NCBI GenBank assembly: GCA_030045215.1
Contig: JASIBJ010000286.1
Coordinates: 1-8,827 of the forward strand
DNA from: Streptosporangiaceae bacterium
Lineage (GTDB): Bacteria > Actinomycetota > Actinomycetes > Streptosporangiales > Streptosporangiaceae
DNA: 8,827 bases
Direction of reading: 5' to 3'
Below, piece by piece: positions 1 through 6,521 of this stretch. Made by a program: the position numbers and the translations under genes. The stretch's first letter is position 1. The number at the start of each line of letters is the position of its first letter. The notes beneath the pieces are model-generated. The model searched no databases. It saw only the letters and a list, made by a program, of their open reading frames with translations, and was not told where the DNA came from.

Positions 1-359
1 GAGCCAGCCGCGACGACCCAGCGACCCGCCCGCCATAGCAGCGCACCGGGAAGCAGCACGAGGCCGAGCGGCAGCATCCCGATCGGGCCGGTGCCGCGCA
101 GCGCGAAGCCGACGTGCTGGCCGACGAGCCAGAGCACCACGCCGGTGCGAAGCACCGACGGCAGGCCGAGTCCGGCGTGCGGCGCCGCTATCCACCCCAC
201 CAGCACCAGCACGATGACCACCGCCAGCCCGGAGGCGGTCACCGCGGCGGCCGCGATCGCTCCGGTCATGATCAGCGGCCGGACCGGGTCCTCGGCCGGC
301 GTGGCCGCGCCGCCCCCGGACCTGCGCTGGCTGCGCGCGCGAACGGCGGAAGCAGTCAC
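1..359 (-). CDS. DUF6350 family membrane protein, N-terminal part
   Basis: This is an open frame read leftwards off the window edge, giving 119 residues from a GTG at 359. The first ~25 residues are basic and Arg/Ser/Gly rich. A hydrophobic segment follows at about residues 28-55 (ending in VIVLVLVGWIAAP), then RTGVVLWLVGQHVGF at about 65-79, and GPIGMLPLGLVLLPGALLWRAGRW near the end. The WL-x-x-H plus P-LGL-LLP-LLxRAGRW pattern is what I recall for the actinobacterial DUF6350 family (sometimes labelled cell division protein PerM). These are polytopic membrane proteins of unknown biochemical role, usually encoded just downstream of sucD, as here. The start is uncertain: no good Shine-Dalgarno lies before the GTG, and an in-frame TTG occurs nine bases upstream. 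The gap from the sucD stop is about 260 bp, so co-transcription is possible but not shown. The family call is fairly secure; the function is not. Confidence 0.8.
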   Translation of the reverse strand, partial: MTASAVRARSQRRSGGGAATPAEDPVRPLIMTGAIAAAAVTASGLAVVIVLVLVGWIAAPHAGLGLPSVLRTGVVLWLVGQHVGFALRGTGPIGMLPLGLVLLPGALLWRAGRWVVAAG

Positions 360-474
360 AAGACTCAAGCCTGGCAATCCAGCGCGCTTCGGCCAACCAG
401 GCGCGCCGCGCGAGGCGGCAGCAGGTTCCGGCGGGCCCTGACGGTCGCCGCAACCGGGACCACGCGCGTGCTAC

Positions 475-599
475 GAACTAACGGCGCGCACGACCCGCGA
501 ACCAGCGGCGCGCACGACCCGCGAACTAGCGGTGCGGCGCGCACCACCAGTGAACCAGCGGCGCGCACCACCAGCGAACCAGCGGCGCGCACCACCAGC
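475..599. repeat. 24-bp tandem repeat, five copies
   Basis: Five consecutive units begin at 475, 499, 523, 552 and 576, each starting GAAC(C/T)A and carrying a GCGGCGCGCAC core. Units 1 and 2 end in GACCCGC, while units 3-5 end in CACCAG(T/C), so there are two sub-types. Units 4 and 5 are identical. Unit 3 is 29 bp long: its five extra bases create a 6-bp stem, 3-base loop hairpin at 531-545 (GGTGCG/CGCACC). The array ends 18 bp short of the sucD stop codon and so would lie in the 3' untranslated part of the sucCD message. No T-run follows it on the minus strand, so it is not a classical terminator. Its role is unknown. Confidence 0.85.
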
Positions 600-617
600 G
601 GCCTCGGTGCCCGCCGG

Positions 618-1505
618 TTAGCCGGCCCCCATGATGTCCCGGACCAGCCGTGCCGTTCCGCTCGGCGTGCGCCCCACGCGGACCCCCACCTTTTCCAGGG
701 CTTCCTTCTTAGCCTGGGCCGTGCCGGCCGAGCCGGAGATGATCGCGCCCGCGTGGCCCATCGTCCTGCCCTCGGGGGCGGTGAACCCGGCTACGTAGGC
801 GACGACAGGCTTGGACACGTTCTTCTCGATGTAGGCCGCGGCCCGCTCCTCGGCATCGCCGCCGATCTCGCCGATCAGCACGATCGCGTCGGTCTCCGGG
901 TCCTCCTGGAACGCCTGGAGACAGTCGATGTGCGTCGTGCCGATGATCGGGTCACCGCCGATGCCGACTGCCGTGGAGAACCCGATATCCCGCAGTTCGT
1001 ACATCATCTGGTAGGTCAGCGTGCCCGACTTGGATACCAGGCCGATCCGGCCTTCGGAGGTGATATCCGCCGGGATGATGCCGGCGTTGGACTTGCCGGG
1101 CGAAGCCACGCCAGGGCAGTTCGGGCCGACGATCCTGGTGGCGTTGCCCTTGGCGCACGCGTACGCCCAGAACTCGGCGGTGTCGTGCACGGGTATTCCC
1201 TCGGTGATCACGACCGCCAGGGGGATGCCTGCATCGATGGCCTCGATCACCGCGCCCTTCGTCCCGGTCTCCGGAACGAAGATCACCGAGACATCCGCGC
1301 CCGTCTCCGCCATCGCGTCGGCGACCGTGCCGAACACGGGCACGCTGTGGCCCGCCAGTTCGACGGTCTGGCCGGCCTTGCGCGGGTTGGTGCCGCCGAC
1401 CACGCTCGCGCCGGCCGCGAGCATCCGGGCGCCGTGCTTGCGTCCTTCCGACCCGGTGATGCCCTGCACGATGATCTTGCTGTCCGCGTTCAGGAAGATA
1501 GCCAT
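618..1505 (-). CDS. sucD: Succinyl-CoA synthetase (ADP/GDP-forming) alpha subunit
   Basis: SucD is the subunit that binds CoA and carries the phosphohistidine in the cytosolic reaction succinyl-CoA + NDP + Pi to succinate + CoA + NTP. The product is 295 residues, the usual family length. The Rossmann-type CoA-binding domain has ITGSEGR at residues 16-22. GPNCPG lies at 127-132. The active-site loop [10 protein letters not shown] lies at 247-256, with H251 as the phosphorylated histidine by analogy with the E. coli enzyme. The C-terminus is [10 protein letters not shown], followed by TAA. I chose the ATG at 1505 because the protein then begins [10 protein letters not shown] in register with the family and because GGGAG sits six bases upstream, inside the end of sucC. 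Longer readings upstream would run through sucC in another frame. One base separates the sucC TGA from this ATG (TGAGATG), so the two are almost certainly one operon with coupled translation and balanced subunits. Confidence 0.97.
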   Translation of the reverse strand: MAIFLNADSKIIVQGITGSEGRKHGARMLAAGASVVGGTNPRKAGQTVELAGHSVPVFGTVADAMAETGADVSVIFVPETGTKGAVIEAIDAGIPLAVVITEGIPVHDTAEFWAYACAKGNATRIVGPNCPGVASPGKSNAGIIPADITSEGRIGLVSKSGTLTYQMMYELRDIGFSTAVGIGGDPIIGTTHIDCLQAFQEDPETDAIVLIGEIGGDAEERAAAYIEKNVSKPVVAYVAGFTAPEGRTMGHAGAIISGSAGTAQAKKEALEKVGVRVGRTPSGTARLVRDIMGAG

Positions 1506-1506
1506 C

Positions 1507-2712
1507 TCATGCTCCCGCGGTGGCCGCAGCGGCCAGTTCGGCGGCGCGTCGTGCCGCATCGTCCATCGTGGCGACCTGCTCGACCGCGGGGATGCCGGCA
1601 TCGTCGAGGATCCGCCGACCCTCGGCCGCGTTGTTGCCGTCCAGGCGGACCACGATCGGGTGGCGCACCACCTCGCCCCGCTCGGCCAGCATCCCGATGG
1701 CGGACACGATGCCGTTGGCAACCGCGTCGCACGAGGTGATGCCGCCGAAGACGTTCACCAGCACGCTCTTGACGTTCGGGTCGGACAGAACGATGTCCAG
1801 GCCATTGGCCATTACCTCGGCCGAGGCGCCACCGCCGATGTCCAGGAAGTTCGCGGGCCTTACGCCGCCGAAGTCCTCCCCTGCGTACGCGACCACATCC
1901 AGGGTCGACATGACCAGGCCCGCCCCGTTCCCGATGATCCCGACCTGGCCGTCGAGCTTGACGTAGTTCAGGTGCTTGGCCTTGGCCCGCGCCTCCAGCG
2001 GGTCGGCGGCGCTCGGGTCGGCGAACCGGTTCCAGTCGTGCCGGTACGCCGCGTTGTCGTCGAGCGTGACCTTGGCGTCCAGCGCCACCAAGCCGCCGCT
2101 GCTGGTGTAGACGAGCGGGTTGACCTCAACCAGCGTCGCGTCCTCGCCGGTGAACACGGCCCACAGCTGCTCGGCCAGGGCAGCGGCGCCGGCCTGCGCC
2201 TCTTCCGGCAGCGCGCCGCCACGCACGATCTCCAGTGCCTTGCTGGAGTCGATGCCGGTCAGCGGGTCCACCTGGATCTTGGCCAGCGCCTCGGGCCGCT
2301 CGCGGGCGAGGTCCTCGATCTCCATGCCGCCCTCGACGGTGCACATGGACAGGAACGTGCGCTCGGACCGGTCAAGCAGGAAGGAGAGGTAGAACTCCTT
2401 GGCGATGTCGGTATCTCCGGCGACCAGCACCGAGTGCACGGTATGGCCCTTGATGTCCATGCCGAGGATCTTGCTTGCCTTCTCCTCCGCCTCCTCCGGC
2501 GTATCGGCCAGCTTCACTCCGCCTGCCTTGCCGCGACCGCCGGTCTTCACCTGCGCCTTGATCACCACCAGCGGCTTGGCGCCCGGGCGCGCCACGGCGA
2601 ATTCCTCGGCGATCTGCCTGGCTTCTGCTGGGGTCGTGGCCACCCTGCCTTGCGGAATCGGGACGCCGTACTCGGCGAATAGCTCCTTCGCCTGGTACTC
2701 GAACAGGTCCAC
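1507..2712 (-). CDS. sucC: Succinyl-CoA synthetase (ADP/GDP-forming) beta subunit
   Basis: SucC is the nucleotide- and succinate-binding partner of SucD in the TCA cycle. It has 401 residues, slightly longer than the ~390 usual in the family because of a short Ala-rich tail. It opens with [18 protein letters not shown], a hallmark start. The ATP-grasp region includes [14 protein letters not shown] (GGRGKAGG at 58-65) and the metal-binding EVNPL at 196-200. The C-terminal domain has the phosphate-binding GNGAGLVM at 261-268, NVFGGI at 320-325 and RLDGNN at 356-361. All key motifs are intact. Specificity for ATP or GTP cannot be read with confidence. The start is a GTG at 2712, with AAGGA nine bases upstream. 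The gap of 138 bp from the stop of the upstream B12-subunit gene leaves room for a separate promoter, but I could not identify a convincing one. Confidence 0.97.
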   Translation of the reverse strand: MDLFEYQAKELFAEYGVPIPQGRVATTPAEARQIAEEFAVARPGAKPLVVIKAQVKTGGRGKAGGVKLADTPEEAEEKASKILGMDIKGHTVHSVLVAGDTDIAKEFYLSFLLDRSERTFLSMCTVEGGMEIEDLARERPEALAKIQVDPLTGIDSSKALEIVRGGALPEEAQAGAAALAEQLWAVFTGEDATLVEVNPLVYTSSGGLVALDAKVTLDDNAAYRHDWNRFADPSAADPLEARAKAKHLNYVKLDGQVGIIGNGAGLVMSTLDVVAYAGEDFGGVRPANFLDIGGGASAEVMANGLDIVLSDPNVKSVLVNVFGGITSCDAVANGIVSAIGMLAERGEVVRHPIVVRLDGNNAAEGRRILDDAGIPAVEQVATMDDAARRAAELAAAATAGA

Positions 2713-2819
2713 TCGGGTCCGTCCTTCGTGCTCGGATTGCGTTCACGGGCAAGACGGCCCGGCCACCAGAGGGCGTGCCGGGGCTAGCCCGCCCGGTGGC
2801 AGCCTAGTCCGCTGCCCGC

Positions 2820-2841
2820 ATGCACCTCACCCTGGGTGCAT
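2820..2841 (-). terminator. Small hairpin just past the B12-subunit gene
   Basis: ATGCACC (2820-2826) and GGTGCAT (2835-2841) form a perfect 7-bp stem around an 8-base loop, 9 bases beyond the stop codon of the mutase small-subunit gene on the minus strand. There is no T-run after it. It could be a weak or U-less terminator or an RNA-stability element between that gene and sucC. The structure is plain; the role is a guess. Confidence 0.35.
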
Positions 2842-2850
2842 CGGCCCGGC

Positions 2851-3267
2851 CTACGGGTGCTGGTGCGCAGCCTTGCTGCTGCCCAGGGCCGACTGGACCC
2901 ACTCGACGATCTCGGTGGTCGTGGCGCCCGGCGTGAAGAGCTTGGCCACGCCCATCCGCTCCAGCTCGGCGATGTCCGCGTCGGGGATGATGCCGCCGCC
3001 GAACACGACGATGTCCTCGGCACCGCGTTCCTTGAGCAGCTCGAGCACGCGGGCGAACTGGGTCATGTGCGCGCCCGACAGCACCGACAGCCCAATCGCG
3101 TCGGCGTCCTCCTGCAGCGCCGCGGCCACGATCTGCTCAGGGGTCTGGTGCAGCCCGGTGTAGATCACCTCGACGCCGGCATCGCGCAGCGCTCGGGCCA
3201 CGACCTTCGCGCCACGGTCGTGACCGTCAAGGCCAGGCTTGGCGACTATCACCCGGATGCTGCTCAT
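2851..3267 (-). CDS. icmB: Cobalamin-binding small subunit of an acyl-CoA mutase (IcmB-like)
   Basis: The 138-residue protein is a single B12-binding domain. The base-off/His-on motif DGHDRG is at residues 14-19 (D14, H16, G19), the LSVLSG loop at 60-65 and the FGGGIIP loop at 89-95. These three elements bind adenosylcobalamin and its nucleotide tail. Length and wording ([34 protein letters not shown]) closely match my recollection of the small subunit of isobutyryl-CoA mutase, which interconverts isobutyryl-CoA and n-butyryl-CoA with a separate large subunit. 2-Hydroxyisobutyryl-CoA mutase small subunits and methylmalonyl-CoA mutase C-terminal domains are the alternatives. No large subunit or MeaB-type GTPase gene is in the window, so the partner must be encoded elsewhere. 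The ATG at 3267 is preceded at ideal distance by GGAGGA; the in-frame ATG at 3300 lacks such a site. The gene diverges from the cupin gene. The domain call is near certain; the exact partner and substrate are not. Confidence 0.88.
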   Translation of the reverse strand: MSSIRVIVAKPGLDGHDRGAKVVARALRDAGVEVIYTGLHQTPEQIVAAALQEDADAIGLSVLSGAHMTQFARVLELLKERGAEDIVVFGGGIIPDADIAELERMGVAKLFTPGATTTEIVEWVQSALGSSKAAHQHP

Positions 3268-3313
3268 GAGTCCTCCGACCAGGTCCCGACGCGGCGCCAT
3301 CAGGCACCGAATT

Positions 3314-3329
3314 CAGGGTAACCGCCCTG
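3314..3329. promoter_or_regulatory. Short dyad upstream of the B12-subunit gene
   Basis: CAGGG (3314-3318) and CCCTG (3325-3329) form a 5-bp dyad with a 6-base centre, about 47-60 bp upstream of the mutase small-subunit start. A TTGACC hexamer lies next to it on the plus strand at 3331-3336, but no matching -10 is found at normal spacing. It could be an operator in the divergent control region; the evidence is weak. Confidence 0.25.
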
Positions 3330-3359
3330 GTTGACCGCGTGCGCGTCAGGCGCGACAGG

Positions 3360-3452
3360 CACCGCGCGCAGCGGCCCGTCGCCCCCAGCACCGCGGCGGC
3401 CCGTCGCCCCGCCCAACACCGCGCCGGCCCGTCGCCCGTACTGAACACCGCG
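3360..3452. repeat. Degenerate 28-29-bp tandem repeat upstream of the cupin gene
   Basis: The heptamer CACCGCG occurs at 3360, 3389, 3417 and 3446, at steps of 29, 28 and 29 bp. Between these copies lies CGGCCCGTCGCCC, exact each time, at 3372, 3397 and 3425. This gives three full units plus the start of a fourth. The remaining bases of each unit vary. The array fills most of the control region between the divergent B12-subunit and cupin genes and ends about 11 bp short of the cupin's candidate -10. Confidence 0.75.
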
Positions 3453-3475
3453 AGCGGGCGTGCTAGAAGTGAAGC
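3441..3475 (+). promoter_or_regulatory. Candidate leaderless promoter of the cupin gene
   Basis: CTGAAC (3441-3446) is a weak -35-like hexamer, followed by a 17-bp spacer and TAGAAG (3464-3469), a 5-of-6 match to the actinomycete -10 pattern TAGRRT. Six bases then precede the ATG at 3476. Transcription starting about seven bases after the -10 would begin at or next to the start codon. The lack of a clear Shine-Dalgarno fits, though the last T of the -10 is missing. Confidence 0.35.
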
Positions 3476-3919
3476 ATGTCGGATTACTCGGTGCTGCCGG
3501 CTGGGGCTGGCGAGCGGCTCAACGTCCGCGGCAGCACATTGCTGTTCAAGGCCGTTGCGGCGACCACCGGCGACGCGTTCTCTCTGCATGAGCGGCATGT
3601 GCCGGCCGGCGGCAGGCGCCCGCCACCGCATGTGCACCCCGACCGCGTCGAGGCTTTCTGGGTGCTGGAGGGCGAGGCCGAGTTCGAGCTCGACGGCGAG
3701 GTGAACCGGGCGGGCGCCGGCAGTTTCGTGCTCGTTCCCGGCGGCGTCGCGCACACCTTCGGCGCGACCGCCGACGTAGCCGCGCGCATCCTGGTGCTGC
3801 ACGCGCCTGCGCTCGACGACTATTTCCGCGAACTCGCCGAGCTCTGGGCCGGCGACGCTTTCCCCGAGCGCGAGGTCGAGCTCGACCTGATGCGACGGCA
3901 CGGGATGCGCCCAGTCTGA
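3476..3919 (+). CDS. Single-domain cupin protein
   Basis: This 147-residue protein has one cupin beta-barrel. Cupin motif 1 is HVHPDRVEAFWVLEG, with H52, H54 and E59 as metal ligands and G66 closing the motif. Motif 2 is GSFVLVPGGVAHTFG, with P88, G90 and H93 as the fourth metal ligand. All four ligand positions are present, so it should bind a divalent metal such as Fe, Mn, Ni or Zn. The C-terminal ~35 residues (DDYFRELAELW...LDLMRRHGM) look helical and acidic. Similar small cupins include dioxygenases, isomerases and ligand-binding proteins, and the substrate cannot be inferred. There is no signal peptide, so it is probably cytosolic. The ATG at 3476 is the natural start; only a weak GAAG lies upstream. 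It stands alone, diverging from the B12-subunit gene and converging on the helicase gene. Confidence 0.88.
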   Translation: MSDYSVLPAGAGERLNVRGSTLLFKAVAATTGDAFSLHERHVPAGGRRPPPHVHPDRVEAFWVLEGEAEFELDGEVNRAGAGSFVLVPGGVAHTFGATADVAARILVLHAPALDDYFRELAELWAGDAFPEREVELDLMRRHGMRPV

Positions 3920-3922
3920 CTC

Positions 3923-3959
3923 AGCCCGCGAGGCCGGAACGAATCGGGCATTCCGGGCT
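3923..3959 (+). terminator. Hairpin after the cupin gene
   Basis: Immediately after the cupin stop, CCGGAA (3934-3939) can pair with TTCCGG (3951-3956). Alternatively AGCCCG (3923-3928) can pair with CGGGCT (3954-3959). There is no T-run, so intrinsic termination is uncertain. Confidence 0.3.
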
Positions 3960-3978
3960 ATGGAGCGCCCCCGTCCCC

Positions 3979-4058
3979 ACTCCCTGTAAGTTGTCCCGTC
4001 GCATAAGCGATATGCCCGGATATAACGACAGCGAAAATCGGGAGAACTTACAGGGAGT
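3979..4058. repeat. 80-bp inverted-repeat element between convergent genes
   Basis: Two 20-base arms, 3979-3998 and 4039-4058, are inverted copies with one mismatch (position 3993 against 4044): 14 perfect pairs from the outer end, the mismatch, then 5 more pairs. The 40-base centre is about 45% G+C, well below the surrounding DNA, and contains a nested GCATA/TATGC stem (4001-4015). The outer arm sequence is ACTCCCTGTAAGTT. I see no target-site duplication and no T-run. It lies between the ends of the cupin and helicase genes. It could be a miniature transposable or REP-like element, or a bidirectional terminator that folds as a long hairpin in either transcript. The inverted repeat is directly visible; its nature is inference. 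Confidence 0.85.
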
Positions 4059-4116
4059 CAAATGTCGGAGCCCTTGGCCACCGATGCCGCAGCCCGGACA
4101 AGGCCACGCTAAGCCC

Positions 4117-6327
4117 CTAGAGCTTCTCGATCGGCGCGTACCGCAGCAGGAGGTGCTTGATTCCGTAATCCTCGCCGAAATCGATCTTGGCCTCGGGATC
4201 GTCGCCCCTGCCCTCGACCGACAAGACGGTGCCCAGCCCGTAGGAGTCATGGTTGACCCGGTCACCAGGCTGGAGCGTGGGGACGGGCCGGTTCCCGAGG
4301 GTGCGCACTCCCGGCCGCCTGGCCAGCCGTTCGGAAGCGGGCGGCGCGGCCGCCGACTCGTCCCGGCGCCAGTCGATCAGGTGATCGGGCACTTCCGAAA
4401 GGAACCTGGACTGCTTGTGATATCCGGGCCGGCCGAACCACGTGCGAGTCGCCGCTCTGGTCAGATACAGTCGCTGCTCCGCCCGCGTGATCCCGACGTA
4501 GGCCAGGCGCCGCTCCTCCGCCAGCTCGCGGTCATCCCCCATCGACCGCTCGTGCGGGAAGACGTTCTCCTCCAGGCCGGTCAGGAACACGACGGGAAAC
4601 TCCAGGCCCTTTGCCGTGTGCAGCGTCATGAGCGTGACCATGCCGCCGTGCTCCTCGCCTTCCGGGATCTCGTCCGCGTCGGCGACCAGGGAGACCTGCT
4701 CCAGGAACTCGTTGAGCGTCCCGTCGGGGAACCGGGCGTCGAACTCCCGCGCCACCGCGACCATCTCGTTGACGTTCTCGATCCGGCTGGCGTCCTGCAG
4801 GTCGGTCGACGCCTCCAACTCGGCGACGTAGCCGGTGCGCTCCAGCACCGCGGCCGCCACGTCGCCTACCGGCGATCCCGCCTCGACCATCCCCCGGAAC
4901 TCGGTCATCAGGTCGTTGAAGCCCTCGATCGCCCGAGCCGACCGGGCCGCAAGACCCGGCACGTCGCCCGGCCGCGCCAGCGCCGCGGCGAAACTGATCT
5001 TGTCCCGGCTGGCCAGCGCAGCCACGTACTCCTCGGCCCGGTCGCCGATGCCGCGCCGCGGCGTGTTGAGCACCCGGCGCAGCGACACCTCGTCATCGGG
5101 GTTCGCGATCAGCCGGAGGTAGGCCAGCAGGTCGCGCACCTCGCGCCGCTCGTAGAACCGGACGCCGCCGACGACCTTGTACGGCAGGCCGGACCGGATG
5201 AACACCTCCTCGAACACCCTGGACTGTGCGTTGGTCCGGTAGAACACCGCGACCTGCCCGGGCGCGGCCAGGCCCTCATCGGCCAGCCGGTCCACTTCCT
5301 CGGCGACGAACGCGGCCTCGTCGTGCTCGCTGTCGGCCACGTAGCCGGTGATGGGCGGGCCGTCCCCGGCGTCCGACCAGAGGTTCTTGGGGATGCGGCC
5401 CGGGTTCTGCGAAACCACCGCGTTCGCGGCGGCCAGGATGTTCTGGGTCGAGCGGTAGTTCTGCTCGAGCATGATCACCTGAGCGCCGGCGAAGTCCCGC
5501 TCGAACTCCTCAATGTTGCGGATCGTCGCGCCGCGGAACGCGTAGATCGACTGGTCGGCGTCACCGACCACGGCCAGCTCAGCCGCTGAATCGGTACCCG
5601 CCCCCGCCAGTTCCCGCACCAGCACGTACTGCGCGTGGTTGGTGTCCTGGTACTCGTCGACCAGCACGTGCCGGAAGCGCTCGTGGTACTCGGCAGCCAT
5701 GTCGGGAAACGCCTGCAGCAGGTTGACCGTCACCATGATCAGGTCGTCGAAGTCCATCGCGCCGGCGGCGACCAGCCGGCGCTGGTACTCGCCGTACGCC
5801 TCGGCCAGCGCCTTCTCCCGGTAGCCGCTGGCGCGCCCCGCCACGGTCTCGTAGTCGATCAGCTCGTTCTTCAGCGCCGAGACCTGGTTGGCCATCGCCT
5901 TGGGCGGGTGGTACTTGACGTCCAGGTCGAGCTCACGGCAAACCATGGCCATCAGGCGCTGCGAGTCGGCCTGGTCATAGATCGAGAAGCTGGACGGGTA
6001 GCCGAACCGCCTGGCCTCCCGGCGCAGGATCCGCACGCAGGCGGAATGGAAGGTCATGACCCACATCGAGCGCGACCGCGCCCCGGTCAGCGTCGCGACC
6101 CGGCTCGCCATCTCACCCGCCGCCTTGTTCGTAAAGGTGATCGCCAGGATCTGCCTCGGCTCGACCTCACGCTCAGCCAGCAGGTAGGCGATCCGGTGGG
6201 TGAGGACCCGCGTCTTACCCGAGCCGGCCCCGGCCACGATCAGCAGCGGGCTGCCTTCGTGCACGACAGCGGCGCGCTGCTGCGGATTGAGTCCGTCCAG
6301 GAGTGCGTCGACGGCCAGTGCGGTCAC
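4117..6327 (-). CDS. pcrA: ATP-dependent DNA helicase PcrA/UvrD
   Basis: This is a superfamily 1A 3'-5' DNA helicase acting in nucleotide excision repair, replication restart and removal of recombination intermediates. All signature motifs are intact in the 736-residue protein: the NPQQRAAV Q-motif near 14-21, Walker A AGAGSGKT 32-39, motif Ia ITFTNKAAGEM from 63, motif II VDEYQDTN 223-230, motif III GDADQSIYAFRGA 255-267, motif IV EQNYRST 288-294, motif V TLHTAKGLEF 568-577 and motif VI EERRLAYVGITRA 604-616. The C-terminal part (GDRVNHDSYGLGTV...LLLRYAPIEKL) is the Tudor-like tail of PcrA, which binds RNA polymerase in other bacteria. The start is a GTG at 6327. An in-frame TAG lies 12 bases upstream, so the N-terminus cannot be extended. 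It is shorter than the acidic N-terminal extension I recall in Streptomyces PcrA. No Shine-Dalgarno is evident. Confidence 0.97.
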   Translation of the reverse strand: MTALAVDALLDGLNPQQRAAVVHEGSPLLIVAGAGSGKTRVLTHRIAYLLAEREVEPRQILAITFTNKAAGEMASRVATLTGARSRSMWVMTFHSACVRILRREARRFGYPSSFSIYDQADSQRLMAMVCRELDLDVKYHPPKAMANQVSALKNELIDYETVAGRASGYREKALAEAYGEYQRRLVAAGAMDFDDLIMVTVNLLQAFPDMAAEYHERFRHVLVDEYQDTNHAQYVLVRELAGAGTDSAAELAVVGDADQSIYAFRGATIRNIEEFERDFAGAQVIMLEQNYRSTQNILAAANAVVSQNPGRIPKNLWSDAGDGPPITGYVADSEHDEAAFVAEEVDRLADEGLAAPGQVAVFYRTNAQSRVFEEVFIRSGLPYKVVGGVRFYERREVRDLLAYLRLIANPDDEVSLRRVLNTPRRGIGDRAEEYVAALASRDKISFAAALARPGDVPGLAARSARAIEGFNDLMTEFRGMVEAGSPVGDVAAAVLERTGYVAELEASTDLQDASRIENVNEMVAVAREFDARFPDGTLNEFLEQVSLVADADEIPEGEEHGGMVTLMTLHTAKGLEFPVVFLTGLEENVFPHERSMGDDRELAEERRLAYVGITRAEQRLYLTRAATRTWFGRPGYHKQSRFLSEVPDHLIDWRRDESAAAPPASERLARRPGVRTLGNRPVPTLQPGDRVNHDSYGLGTVLSVEGRGDDPEAKIDFGEDYGIKHLLLRYAPIEKL

Positions 6328-6339
6328 GTGCCAAGCCTA
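6328..6339 (-). promoter_or_regulatory. Candidate leaderless -10 of the helicase gene
   Basis: On the minus strand TAGGCT (6339 down to 6334) is followed by six bases and then the GTG start at 6327. TAGGCT is a 5-of-6 match to TAGRRT. Transcription from it would start at about the GTG, giving a leaderless message, which agrees with the poor ribosome-binding site. No good -35 is visible. Confidence 0.35.
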
Positions 6340-6361
6340 GGCGGTCGCGCCGACAGCCGGG

Positions 6362-6380
6362 GGCCGCCTAGCCGGCGGCC
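6362..6380. other. GC-rich hairpin between permease and helicase genes
   Basis: GGCCGCC (6362-6368) and GGCGGCC (6374-6380) form a perfect 7-bp stem with a 5-base loop, upstream of the helicase promoter region. There is no T-run. It may be a second transcription block after the permease terminator or simply a by-product of high GC content. The rest of the 6328-6521 gap holds only the terminator listed separately. Confidence 0.25.
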
Positions 6381-6470
6381 TCACGCCCGTGACAGGCTCA
6401 GCGCCGCCAGGGGACCCGCGACGATGTCCGCCGGGACGATTTCGACCCGGCACGGGGTCGGGCCCAGGCC

Positions 6471-6504
6471 AAAAGGCCCGCGCCGGGATACCCCGGCGCG
6501 GGCC
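6471..6504 (-). terminator. Intrinsic terminator of the permease gene
   Basis: GGCCCGCGCCGGG (6475-6487) and CCCGGCGCGGGCC (6492-6504) form a perfect 13-bp GC stem with an ATAC loop. Read on the minus strand it is followed directly by TTTT (the AAAA at 6471-6474). It starts 17 bases after the permease stop codon. This is the only classical rho-independent terminator I can see in the window. It should insulate the helicase gene from permease transcription. Confidence 0.88.
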
Positions 6505-6521
6505 CTCTGCCGAGCGGGCGC

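Noticed and set aside
365..595. A 76-residue minus-strand frame reading through the 24-bp array with a VRAAGSLV-type repeat.
   Set aside because: The repeat is explained at the DNA level, the insertion in unit 3 changes the repeat's frame, there is no ribosome-binding site evidence, and the remaining residues look random.
618..1721. A longer start for sucD at 1721.
   Set aside because: The added residues run out of frame through the end of sucC and match nothing. The ATG at 1505 has a ribosome-binding site and gives the family's normal N-terminus.
114..2682. Very long open frames on the plus strand opposite sucD and sucC (114-1739 and 1021-2682).
   Set aside because: Their products are low-complexity Arg/Ala/Gly/Asp-rich with no family resemblance. 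They lie antisense to well-recognised genes, as expected from GC-biased codon use.
3268..3300. Extension of the B12 subunit to an ATG at 3300.
   Set aside because: GGAGGA sits at ideal distance from the ATG at 3267 and the extra residues do not fit the family start.
3360..3452. The 28-29-bp periodic repeats as a CRISPR array.
   Set aside because: Units are directly adjacent and degenerate, with no constant full-length repeat and no unique spacers, and no cas genes are present.
3921..5589. Frames running through the inverted-repeat element (minus 3921-4265 and plus 3991-5589).
   Set aside because: They overlap the helicase gene or its end, show no family signature, and both read NLQGV only because the element's arms are inverted copies.
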